Shown piece by piece: positions 7,824 to 14,468 of a stretch of DNA of 17,435 bases. The position numbers were made by a program, and so were the translations under genes. The stretch is taken from positions 1 through 17,435 of the forward strand of contig JAGSPR010000227.1 of assembly GCA_018262455.1 (NCBI GenBank). Direction: 5' to 3'. The notes under the pieces were generated by a model. The model did not search any database, was not told the DNA's origin, and was given only the letters and a program-made list of their open reading frames with translations. Within the stretch, counting starts at the first letter, position 1, and the number at the start of each line of letters is the position of its first letter. Origin of the DNA: Deltaproteobacteria bacterium (GTDB lineage: Bacteria > Myxococcota > Polyangia > Haliangiales > Haliangiaceae).

Positions 7824-9227
7824 ATGACGCCCTCCGACCGCCCGGAACCACCGTGCCCTGGCACGTCGCTGGCAGACGTCCTCGTCGTGGCCGCTCCCGA
7901 TTTCCGATCGCCTTCGGCGGATGCGGTGTGGCGCAGTCAGCGCGATCGGTTCTTCCTGTCGGAGGCCCGGACCACCACCCGCATCACGCTGGGCCTGGGG
8001 ATCCTCGTCCACCTCCTGGTGCTCGGGCTGCTGTGGGTCGCGGACTATCCGACCTGGCGCATCGGCGTGCTCGGTGGCCTCTACGTCGCGTTCATGATCG
8101 CCCACAAGGCGATCATGGGGTGCACGAACGAACCGCAGAAGGCCGCGAGCTCGTTCATCTTCATGAACGTCTCGGCGCAGCTGTTCGTCGTCGGCTCGGC
8201 CGCGCTCACCGGTGGCCCCCATTCGCCGTTTCTCCCGGGCGCAGCGCTACCGGCGATCATCTCGCTGCTGTTCTTCGGCCCGCAGGCGGTGTCGCGCTGG
8301 ATGGCGCTCGGCAACGGCCTGCTGATCATCGCGATGGTGTCGCTGCCCTCCAACGTCGTCGGCCCGGCGCTGTCGACCAACTACTACGCGATCACCATCG
8401 TCATCGCGCTCGTGTGGAACCTGGTCATGCTGCACATGCTGGTCGGCAAGCTCTCGGTCGTCGCGAGCCGCGCTGGCAAGTCGATGGCATGTCTGCGTGA
8501 GGAGCGGCTGTCGGACGCCGAGGCGCAGCTCCGTCGCTTGCAGTCGGTCGGCGCGAAGGTCGCGCACGAGCTCAAGAACCCACTCGCCGCGATCAAGGGT
8601 CTGTGCCAGCTGGTCGCCCGCACGCCCGAGAGCGAGCGAACCCAGGAGCGGCTCTCCGTCGTCGCCTCCGAGATCAGCCGGATGGAGACGATCCTCGGCG
8701 AGTATCTGTCGTATTCGCGTCCGCTCGAGGACATCCATCCCGAACGCATCGAGCTCGCGGCCCTCGCGCGCGACGTCCTGGACGTCCTCGATGGTCGGGC
8801 CCAGCAGGCAGGCATCGCGCTGTCGGTCGAGGGAACCGCGGCGGCGGTCCAAGGCGATCCGCGCCGGCTCAAGGAGGCGCTCATCAACCTCGTCGCCAAC
8901 GCGATCGAGGCCACACCGCACGGCGGCACCGTCGCGATCCGGATCCACGATGCGGCGAACGGCAGCTCGCTCGAGGTCCACGACTCGGGTCGGGGCATCA
9001 AACCCGAGGACATGGACAAGCTCGGCACCTCGTTCTTCACGACGCGCCCGAACGGCACCGGGCTGGGCGTCGTGCTCGCGCAGGGCGTCATCACCCAGCA
9101 CGGCGGCTCGCTCACGTACGTCTCCAAGGTCGGCAAGGGAACCACGGCCACCATCACCTTGCCGGCTCGGGCCATCGTCGCCAGCGAGCCAGCGCCACGC
9201 GCCGCCATGATCGAGGCCCGCGCGTGA
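7824..9227 (+). CDS. Membrane sensor histidine kinase
   Basis: The 467-residue protein has a short cytoplasmic N-terminus, about six membrane segments (roughly 54-72, 79-97, 111-129, 138-152, 159-175, 187-206), a coiled linker, then the kinase core. The H-box is VAHELKNPLAAIKG with the phospho-acceptor H248. The ATPase domain has the N-box (NLVANAIEATP, N355/N359), G1 (DSGRGI, D387) and G2 (GTGLGV, 411-416). It should autophosphorylate H248 and pass the phosphate to the response regulator whose GTG start overlaps its stop by four bases. There is no periplasmic sensor domain, so the signal is probably sensed in or near the membrane. ATG 7824 is used; GTG 7887 is an in-frame alternative that would skip the proline-rich first 21 residues. 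The signal is unknown. Confidence 0.92.
   Translation: MTPSDRPEPPCPGTSLADVLVVAAPDFRSPSADAVWRSQRDRFFLSEARTTTRITLGLGILVHLLVLGLLWVADYPTWRIGVLGGLYVAFMIAHKAIMGCTNEPQKAASSFIFMNVSAQLFVVGSAALTGGPHSPFLPGAALPAIISLLFFGPQAVSRWMALGNGLLIIAMVSLPSNVVGPALSTNYYAITIVIALVWNLVMLHMLVGKLSVVASRAGKSMACLREERLSDAEAQLRRLQSVGAKVAHELKNPLAAIKGLCQLVARTPESERTQERLSVVASEISRMETILGEYLSYSRPLEDIHPERIELAALARDVLDVLDGRAQQAGIALSVEGTAAAVQGDPRRLKEALINLVANAIEATPHGGTVAIRIHDAANGSSLEVHDSGRGIKPEDMDKLGTSFFTTRPNGTGLGVVLAQGVITQHGGSLTYVSKVGKGTTATITLPARAIVASEPAPRAAMIEARA
7859..7874 (+). promoter_or_regulatory. Second sigma-54-like element at the start of the kinase gene
   Basis: TGGCACG-TCGC-TGGCA matches the sigma-54 consensus at 11 of 12 fixed positions. 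It lies inside the N-terminal codons if the kinase starts at 7824, but 12 bases before the in-frame GTG 7887, the same geometry as the element before the tolC-like gene. It may be chance in GC-rich coding DNA. Confidence 0.2.
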
Positions 9228-10951
9228 GCTCCGTCCTGCTCGTCGACGACGAGCCCGGCGTCCTGTTCACCCTCAGCGAGCTGCTCGTCGAACGCGGCCA
9301 CCGCGCGCTCACCGCGCGCTCGGGCAGCGAGGCGCTCGCCAAGCTCGAGGAGGCAGATGCGGTGATCACCGACCTGTCGATGCCCGGGATGACCGGGCTC
9401 GAGCTGATGAGCCAGATCGTGCAGCGCGACGCCGCCCTGCCCGTCATCCTGCTCACCGCTCATGGAAGCGAGCGGGTCGCGGTCGCGGCGATGAAGCAGG
9501 GCGCCTACGACTACATCGCCAAGCCGTTCGATATCGACGAGCTCGCGGTCGTCATCGAGCGAGCCCTCGAGGCGCGTCACCTGCGGATCGACAACCGCCG
9601 GCTGTCCGCGGAGCAGACGCTCGGCCGCCGCATCATCGGTGACTCCAAGCCGATGCGGCGCTTGCTCGAAGCCACCTCGCGGATCGCCACGCGCGACGTG
9701 ACCGTCCTCGTGCGCGGCGAGACCGGCACTGGCAAGGAGTTCGTCGCCGAGCTGCTGCACGCCCAGTCCGCGCGCGCCAAGCGCCCGCTGATCCGGTTCA
9801 ACTGTGCCGCCCTGCCCGCCGAGCTCGCCGATGCCGAGCTGTTCGGCCACGTCCGCGGCGCGTTCACCGGCGCCACCACCGGGCGCCCCGGGTTCTTCGC
9901 GCAGGCCGATGGCGGCACGCTGATCCTCGATGAGGTGGGCGAGCTGCCACCCGCGATCCAGGCCAAGCTGCTCCGCGCGCTCCAGGAGGGCGAGATCCAG
10001 CCCGTCGGGAGCGGGCGGATCGAGAAGGTGAACGTCCGCGTCGTCGCGTCCACCAATCGCGACCTCGCCGCCGAAGCGAAGGCCGGCACGTTCCGCGAGG
10101 ACCTGTATTATCGGCTCGCCGTCGTCGAGCTCGTGGTGCCGCCGCTGCGCGATCGCAAGGACGACATTCCCGCGCTCGCGGAGGAGTTCGGGCGGCGCTA
10201 CGGGGATCGGTTCGGCCTTGGCACGATCACCCTGGATCCCGCGCTCATCGACGCGCTCGTCCGCGCCGACTGGCCCGGCAACGTCCGTCAGCTCGAGAAC
10301 ACGATCGCGCGGCTCGCGGCGCTGTCGGCGGGTGGCACCATCACGCTCGCGGACTACCAGGCTGCATCGGGAACCGAGCCTGCGAGCTCGGCCGAGCTGC
10401 CGCTCGCCACCGACAGCGCCGACACCGGAGACACCGGAGACGAGCACTCCCACCCCGTCCCGGATGCGCGCGGCGGGCCGTCGCTCAAGGAACAAGTCGA
10501 GGCGTTCGAGCGAGGCCTCGTCGGCCGCGCCCTCGAATCGACCGGCGGCAACCAGTCCGCTTGCCGATTTGCCGGGCGAGATCCTCGTGTGGGCCGATGC
10601 CCTCGATCAAGGCCCCGTCCTGCCGGTCTCCGACGAGGAGCACTACAAGGCCCGGCGGCAGTTCTGGGCCTCCCGGGGCCTGGGCGATCCCGACAAGCTC
10701 GCGGAGTGGGATCGGGCGTTCGACGAGGCCGCGTCCGCCGAGGAGCTGATCCTCTGGTACGAGCACGACCTGTTCGATCAGCTCGCGCTGGTGCGCCTGC
10801 TCGCCCGGCTCGCGCGGCGTGGCCTACCGCAGACGCTGACGATCGTGTCGATCGATCGGCATCCGGAGGTGCCGGAGTTCCTCGGCCTCGGTCAGCTCAA
10901 GCCCGAGCAACTCGCCGAGCTGTGGCCGCGCCGGGCGCCGCTGTCGCGTGA
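9224..10951 (+). CDS. NtrC-family sigma-54-dependent response regulator, C-terminus disrupted
   Basis: The order is receiver, AAA+ and the beginning of a Fis domain. The receiver has D8/D9, phospho-acceptor D50 (VITDLSMPG), T78 and K100. The AAA+ domain has Walker A GETGTGKE (165-172), GAFTGA for sigma-54 contact (212-217), Walker B LILDEVGE (233-240), REDLYYRL (291-298) and WPGNVRQLE (350-358). The Fis helix starts at SLKEQVEAFERGLVGRALESTGGNQSA (420-446) but stops where AAR..GISR.. should follow; from about 10562 the frame reads unrelated arginine-rich residues to a stop at 10951. That tail is the out-of-frame reading of the DUF1835 gene. GTG 9224 overlaps the kinase stop and has GAGG seven bases upstream. 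The regulator should activate sigma-54 promoters when phosphorylated, but as read it lacks a complete helix-turn-helix. Confidence 0.85.
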   Translation: MSSVLLVDDEPGVLFTLSELLVERGHRALTARSGSEALAKLEEADAVITDLSMPGMTGLELMSQIVQRDAALPVILLTAHGSERVAVAAMKQGAYDYIAKPFDIDELAVVIERALEARHLRIDNRRLSAEQTLGRRIIGDSKPMRRLLEATSRIATRDVTVLVRGETGTGKEFVAELLHAQSARAKRPLIRFNCAALPAELADAELFGHVRGAFTGATTGRPGFFAQADGGTLILDEVGELPPAIQAKLLRALQEGEIQPVGSGRIEKVNVRVVASTNRDLAAEAKAGTFREDLYYRLAVVELVVPPLRDRKDDIPALAEEFGRRYGDRFGLGTITLDPALIDALVRADWPGNVRQLENTIARLAALSAGGTITLADYQAASGTEPASSAELPLATDSADTGDTGDEHSHPVPDARGGPSLKEQVEAFERGLVGRALESTGGNQSACRFAGRDPRVGRCPRSRPRPAGLRRGALQGPAAVLGLPGPGRSRQARGVGSGVRRGRVRRGADPLVRARPVRSARAGAPARPARAAWPTADADDRVDRSASGGAGVPRPRSAQARATRRAVAAPGAAVA

Positions 10952-11468
10952 CGCGATCGACGAATCGATCACGGCGTGGATCGCCGTCACCGCCGCGGAT
11001 CCGCGCGCGTTGCCGTACCTGACCCGGCGCGTGAAGGCGATGCCGTTCCTCGCGGGCGCGCTCGAGCGCCACCTCGAGGAGTTCCCCGATCCGCAGAGCG
11101 GCATGTCGCGCACCGAGCGCCAGCTGCTCGCCGCCGTCGCGCGCGGCATCACCGGGGCCGGAGATCTCATGAAGGCCGCGCAGGCGATCGATCCGCGCTA
11201 TCCGATCACCGATGGCCTGCTGCTCCACACGCTGCAGACCCTCGCGGCGTGCGGCTTTCTCGAGGGTGTCGCTCCGGGTGCGTGGTCGCAGGCCGCCATG
11301 CGCGAGCTCAAGCCGACCATCACCTCGCTCGGCCGCCAGGCACTCGCCGGCGCGATCGATCGCGTTCACGAGGTCGGCATCGACACGTGGCGAGGTGGGG
11401 TCCGGCTCTCCGGCCGCGGGCCGGTGTGGCGGTGGGACAGCGCGCAGCGCAAGCTGTTCGAGCGCTGA
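10560..11468 (+). pseudogene. DUF1835-domain protein lacking its N-terminus
   Basis: From 10560 the frame encodes 302 residues that align by eye with DUF1835 proteins: LPGEILVWADALDQGPV, an RRQFWASRG region, ELILWYEHDLFDQLALVRLLARL, GLGQLKPEQLAELWPRRAP, MPFLAGALERHLEEFPDPQSGMSRTE and a C-terminal helical part with TDGLLLHTLQTLAACGFLEG. Family members normally begin about 20 residues earlier with a strand and an NGDS-type motif; that part is absent because the sequence switches here from the response regulator. No ATG with a ribosome binding site precedes the conserved part; TTG 10569 and GTG 10587 are the only nearby in-frame starts. The frame is also open upstream to 10218, but that is the regulator's shadow. 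The family's biochemical role is not established. I call it a truncated gene or an assembly join. Confidence 0.75.
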
Positions 11469-11490
11469 GCTTCGCACCCGCCATTCGCGG

Positions 11491-11496
11491 TACCGT
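11491..11496 (+). promoter_or_regulatory. Candidate -10 box for the cysteine-rich lipoprotein
   Basis: TACCGT lies eight bases before GTG 11505, similar to the boxes before the kinase and the signal peptidase. No -35 box or ribosome binding site is evident. Confidence 0.3.
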
Positions 11497-11504
11497 CGCC
11501 CGTC

Positions 11505-12497
11505 GTGATCCGCCGTCCCCTCGTCGTCCTCGCGCTGCTCTACGGTTGCGGAGACAACCTCACCGGGACCCCGCTCGACCAGCTCGATGCGGAGGCTGAT
11601 CGTGTTCGTTGCGAGCGGCTCGTCCGCTGCGGGCTGTTCGCCGACGACGGAAGCTGTGACGGATTCTTTCGGCTTCGGCCCGACCTCGACCTGACCGCGG
11701 CGATCGCAGCCGGGGTGGTCCGCTACGACGGCGCGAGCGCCAGCCAGTGCCACGACGCCCTCGCCACCATCAGCTGCGACACCTCGGCGCGCGACGCCCG
11801 GATCCAGCCGCGCGCGTGCACCCAGATGTTCTCCGGAACGCTCGACGACGACGCGCCGTGCTCGCTGGACGAGGAGTGCAGCTCGGGGACATGCAGCATC
11901 CCCGTCTGTCCCGAGCTGTGCTGCACCGGCACCTGCCGCGAGGTGCGCCCCATCGCCAAGGTCGACGAGCCCTGCGAGCTCGATCTCGATTGCGTGCCCG
12001 ACACCTTCTGCGGCAAAGACCTCGCCTGTCACCCGCTCGTCGCCGAGGGCGGCCTGTGCGACGACGACCGCGAGTGCGACTACCACCTCGGCTGCATCGG
12101 TCCGTCGGACCTCATGGCCGGCAACTGCCGCGCGCTGCCGCTCGTCGGCGAGAGCTGTCCATACCTGCGCTGCGCGGAGCTCGGCGCCGTCTGCGACGCG
12201 AGCCACGTGTGTGTCGCCGTCGGCCTGCCGGGCGCGCCCTGCACCTCCGGCGATGACTGCTCGCCGGTCGCCCGCTGCGATGCCGACGCCGGCGTCTGCA
12301 CCGAGGTCCCGAGGCTCGGCGAGGCCTGCACCTTCGCGTGCGCCGGTGAGTCGTTCTGCGATGTGATGGGCTCGCAGACCTGCGTCGCCCCGCGCGCGGA
12401 CACCGAGCCGTGCTTCAGCGATTTCGAGTGCGCGAGCCTGTACTGCGCCGAGGGCCCGGCGTTCGATGCCTGCGCCGAACGCCCGCTCTGCTTCTAG
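11505..12497 (+). CDS. Cysteine-rich predicted lipoprotein
   Basis: The 330-residue product starts at GTG with a lipoprotein signal (IRRPLVVLALLYGC, Cys15). After an alpha-helical stretch with a few cysteines (RCERLVRCGLFADDGSCDGFF), the protein is a run of short disulfide-type units of the form EPCELDLDCVPDTFCG, GGLCDDDRECDYHLGC, GAPCTSGDDCSPVARC and EPCFSDFECASLYC. These resemble the Dickkopf-type cysteine-rich modules common in myxobacterial surface lipoproteins. It is probably anchored in the outer membrane and stabilised by disulfides. No enzymatic motif is seen. Its stop shares the CTAG with the stop of the convergent glycine-rich lipoprotein. It is 36 bp downstream of the DUF1835 remnant and may have its own promoter. 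Confidence 0.8.
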   Translation: MIRRPLVVLALLYGCGDNLTGTPLDQLDAEADRVRCERLVRCGLFADDGSCDGFFRLRPDLDLTAAIAAGVVRYDGASASQCHDALATISCDTSARDARIQPRACTQMFSGTLDDDAPCSLDEECSSGTCSIPVCPELCCTGTCREVRPIAKVDEPCELDLDCVPDTFCGKDLACHPLVAEGGLCDDDRECDYHLGCIGPSDLMAGNCRALPLVGESCPYLRCAELGAVCDASHVCVAVGLPGAPCTSGDDCSPVARCDADAGVCTEVPRLGEACTFACAGESFCDVMGSQTCVAPRADTEPCFSDFECASLYCAEGPAFDACAERPLCF

Positions 12498-13045
12498 GGC
12501 CGACGACCGCCACGAAGGTCGATGCGAGGCCGCCGCCCCCCGTAGCTGGAGCCGCCGTAGCCCTGGCCGCCGTAGCTGAACGGATCGCCGTAGGTGCCGC
12601 CGCCGTACTCGCTGCCACCGAACGCGTTCGCCGGCGCGGGCACCAGGTGCAACACCATCGACTCCTCGCGGAACGTCCCCTTGAACCCGCCGCGGCCCAC
12701 CGGCTTGAACCGCCCGTGCAGCTCCTGGTCGCAGTCGCCGTCGGGACAGTACGACTCGCCGACGAACCAGAACCCTTCCTTGTCGTCGAGCTTGATCTGG
12801 CCGCGGAACCGCTGCGACCCGCCGAGCTTCGCGAGCACGAGCGTGTCGCCGACCTTCTTGATCGCGCACGCGTAGCGCGGATAGTCGTAGCCTTCCTCGT
12901 CGATCGAGCACCAGTACGAGCCCGTGACGTCGCGTGATCCCGGCTCGAGGCTCGCGGTCTGCGTGGTCGTGACGCCTGTGTTCCCGCTCCAGCACGCCAT
13001 GTAGCTGAGGCACAGGACAGCGCCGAAACGCGAAACGGCAGGCAT
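12494..13045 (-). CDS. Small predicted lipoprotein with glycine/tyrosine-rich tail
   Basis: The 183-residue product begins with a short hydrophobic signal (AVLCLSYMAC, Cys18; the lipobox is imperfect because Tyr and Met precede Ala). The middle (about 40-140) looks like a small beta domain: VTGSYWCSIDEEGYDYPRY, a KKVGDTLVLAKLGGSQRFRGQIKL strand pair, and SYCPDGDCDQELHGRFK with paired cysteines. The last 40 residues are low-complexity GGSEYGGG / SYGGQGYGG repeats ending in an arginine-rich stretch. I do not recognise a family. The start ATG 13045 lies inside an exact 43-bp duplication, so a second copy of the start region (ATG 13088) exists upstream but is out of frame. The stop overlaps that of the convergent lipoprotein. 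Confidence 0.7.
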   Translation of the reverse strand: MPAVSRFGAVLCLSYMACWSGNTGVTTTQTASLEPGSRDVTGSYWCSIDEEGYDYPRYACAIKKVGDTLVLAKLGGSQRFRGQIKLDDKEGFWFVGESYCPDGDCDQELHGRFKPVGRGGFKGTFREESMVLHLVPAPANAFGGSEYGGGTYGDPFSYGGQGYGGSSYGGRRPRIDLRGGRRP

Positions 13046-13107
13046 CCCGTGGGAGCCTGCCGCCGCCGAAACGCGAAACGGCAGGCATCCCGTGGGAGCC
13101 TGCCGCC
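13021..13107. repeat. Exact 43-bp tandem duplication over the lipoprotein start
   Basis: The stretch 13022-13064 is repeated base for base at 13065-13107. Each unit contains an inverted repeat GGCAGGC...GCCTGCC (13037-13061 and 13080-13104) and, on the minus strand, an ATG followed by codons for PAVSRFG. The inner copy supplies the likely start (13045); the outer copy starts out of frame. Confidence 0.9.
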
Positions 13108-13129
13108 TCGAAGTTAGCTTTGCAACTGG

Positions 13130-14023
13130 TTACTGGACCGGCTGGATCCGAAGCCCGTTGACCGTCGGGCCCGGCGAGTGACAGTACCAGGTGACCGCGC
13201 CGCCCGGAGTGCCGCTGAGGGTTCGCGTGTACGCCTCACCAGGAGCGCTGCCCGTGTTGGTCTCTTGGTGACTGAGACCGTTAATCTCGGGCTGCATGTG
13301 GATGATGATGTTGTTGCCCGAACCAACCGCTTCTTGATTCACGAAGCGAAGCTTCGAGCCGATGGCCACTTTGACGGTTCCGGCGGGTGGGTAGACGCAT
13401 TGACCGTTCGCGTCGAGCTTCACTCCGATCGAGACTTGGTTCGCCGCGGTTACGGCCGATGACGCCAGGGGCGTTCCAGCACCCGCGCTGCTCGTTGCAG
13501 CGAACTTGACCGACCCTGTGAGTGCTTTCGCGTCGCTCGGGATGGTCAGAGTCGCCACTGCGGTCGCGACACCGTTCTGAGGAACGTCGACGCTGGTCTG
13601 GTCGAGAACAACCGTCCAGGCAGTGATCGGGGCGTTAGACTCGTCAACCACGCTCGGGACCAGCGTGACCGGACCACTGAAGCCATCGGAACCGGTCAGC
13701 GTCACGGTCACCCTGCTGGTCGACATGAGCTCGGTCGAGATGGTCGGCTTGTCGATGCTGAGGTCGAGCCGAGGCAGCGCCCCGCTTCCTTCGACCTGAC
13801 AGCTCGCCGAGCAGCCATCGCCGCTCAGGTTGTTGCCGTCGTCGCAGCCCTCGCCGGGGTTGAGCACGGTGTCACCGCAGTCGGGGCCCGGCTCGCCGCC
13901 GCCACCACCCCCGCCGCCGCCGCCGCCGCCGCCGCCGCCCCCACCGCCGGTGCCGTCATCGATCTGGCCGACACAGCCAAGGAGTGAGAGTCCAAGAAGG
14001 GCTGCCAGGAGAGGGATGCGCAT
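13130..14023 (-). CDS. Lipoprotein with polyglycine linker, Myxococcus disulfide repeat and cupredoxin-like domain
   Basis: The 297-residue product has a clear lipobox (LLGC, Cys17), then 18 consecutive glycines (26-43) as a flexible tether. A single myxobacterial cysteine repeat follows (49-75: CGDTVLNPGEGCDDGNN, GDGCSASC). Next comes an Ig-like beta sandwich (about 84-195, with VTVTLTGSDGFSGPVTL), then a cupredoxin-like fold from about 205 to the end: GTVKVAIGSKLRFVNQ, NNIIIHMQPEING and VTWYCHSPGPTVNGLRI. In ordinary blue copper proteins the last motif is C-x2-H-x4-M or similar; here His directly follows Cys and the Met position is Val, so copper binding is uncertain. An AGGGAG lies 13-14 bases before ATG 14023. 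It probably sits on the outer membrane surface. Confidence 0.8.
   Translation of the reverse strand: MRIPLLAALLGLSLLGCVGQIDDGTGGGGGGGGGGGGGGGGGGEPGPDCGDTVLNPGEGCDDGNNLSGDGCSASCQVEGSGALPRLDLSIDKPTISTELMSTSRVTVTLTGSDGFSGPVTLVPSVVDESNAPITAWTVVLDQTSVDVPQNGVATAVATLTIPSDAKALTGSVKFAATSSAGAGTPLASSAVTAANQVSIGVKLDANGQCVYPPAGTVKVAIGSKLRFVNQEAVGSGNNIIIHMQPEINGLSHQETNTGSAPGEAYTRTLSGTPGGAVTWYCHSPGPTVNGLRIQPVQ
13895..13948. repeat. Trinucleotide microsatellite encoding polyglycine
   Basis: Eighteen glycine codons lie in a row, nine of them an uninterrupted GGC run (plus-strand GCC, 13913-13939), the rest GGT/GGG/GGC. The tract is prone to in-frame length change and to sequencing or assembly error. Confidence 0.85.
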
Positions 14024-14099
14024 GATGTTGCGCTATCTCCCTTACAACTGTCATGCCGTAGGTAAGTCCCTGACTCCTATGGTGACGACCCTCTCAGCG

Positions 14100-14118
14100 C
14101 TGGGGGCACAAGCCCCAG
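14100..14118. terminator. GC-rich hairpin upstream of the cupredoxin-like lipoprotein
   Basis: CTGGGGGC and GCCCCAG pair around ACAA with one bulged G. It lies 55 bp past the stop of the small membrane protein and 77 bp before the next start on the same (minus) strand, in a 149-bp gap with no other feature seen. No T-tract follows. Confidence 0.35.
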
Positions 14119-14172
14119 TTGCTGGCGTCTGTCCCCGCCGGGATCGGCATTTGTGCAGCTACAACAAGACGT

Positions 14173-14445
14173 TCAGCTGCGCTTCATGAGCTTGCGGACC
14201 CACGACGTCGCCTGCCCCTTGACCCCGCCCAGCCACCCTGGCCCCTTCACCCGGTTCGTGATCTTGGCGCCGAGAAAGTACACGGCGGCCGACCAGGCGA
14301 TCACGAGCGCGTAGACCGCGAGCGACAGACCGGGGACGAACTGGGCGACGAGCACCGCAGCCATCGTGACGGCGGCGGCGATGACCCCGGCCCGGATGCC
14401 CAGGTACCACGCGGTCAGCGCCCCGACGATCAAAGCAGGAAGCAT
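14173..14445 (-). CDS. Small membrane protein, unknown function
   Basis: The 90-residue product has three hydrophobic stretches (about 2-17, 19-39 and 41-60) and a basic C-terminal tail (KITNRVKGPGWLGGVKGQ, VRKLMKRS), so the tail should face the cytoplasm. I do not recognise a family. The start ATG 14445 has AGG about nine bases upstream. It follows the beta-helix lipoprotein by 23 bp on the same strand, so the two are probably co-transcribed. Base usage matches the neighbours, supporting a real gene; other frames here are shorter or look like shadows. Confidence 0.65.
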   Translation of the reverse strand: MLPALIVGALTAWYLGIRAGVIAAAVTMAAVLVAQFVPGLSLAVYALVIAWSAAVYFLGAKITNRVKGPGWLGGVKGQATSWVRKLMKRS

Positions 14446-14468
14446 GAGGAAACCCTAGCACACACGCG

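Noticed and set aside
6239..8500. A 753-codon open frame on the plus strand across the tolC-like gene and the kinase
   Set aside because: It runs antisense to the tolC-like gene and out of frame with the kinase, with no recognisable domain. It is a shadow of third-position GC bias.
10395..10445. A programmed frameshift joining the regulator and DUF1835 into one protein
   Set aside because: A shift would fuse the two, but both families would still lack conserved parts at the join, and no slippery run plus stimulatory structure is visible there.
10218..10559. An upstream extension of the DUF1835 frame to ATG 10218
   Set aside because: This part reads as serine/arginine/proline-rich nonsense and is the +1 shadow of the regulator's AAA+ and Fis region, which is clearly coding in the other frame.
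10824..13088. A 754-codon open frame on the minus strand spanning the DUF1835 and cysteine-rich lipoprotein genes
   Set aside because: It is antisense to well supported genes, its composition is arginine/alanine/glycine-rich without any domain, and it begins at the outer copy of the duplicated start. It is a high-GC shadow.
13022..13107. The two 43-bp units as the start of a CRISPR array
   Set aside because: The units are directly adjacent with no spacers and overlap a start codon; there are no cas genes in the window.
13830..14189. A plus-strand polyproline protein
   Set aside because: The polyproline is the reverse complement of the polyglycine tract of the lipoprotein, and there is no start signal or domain.
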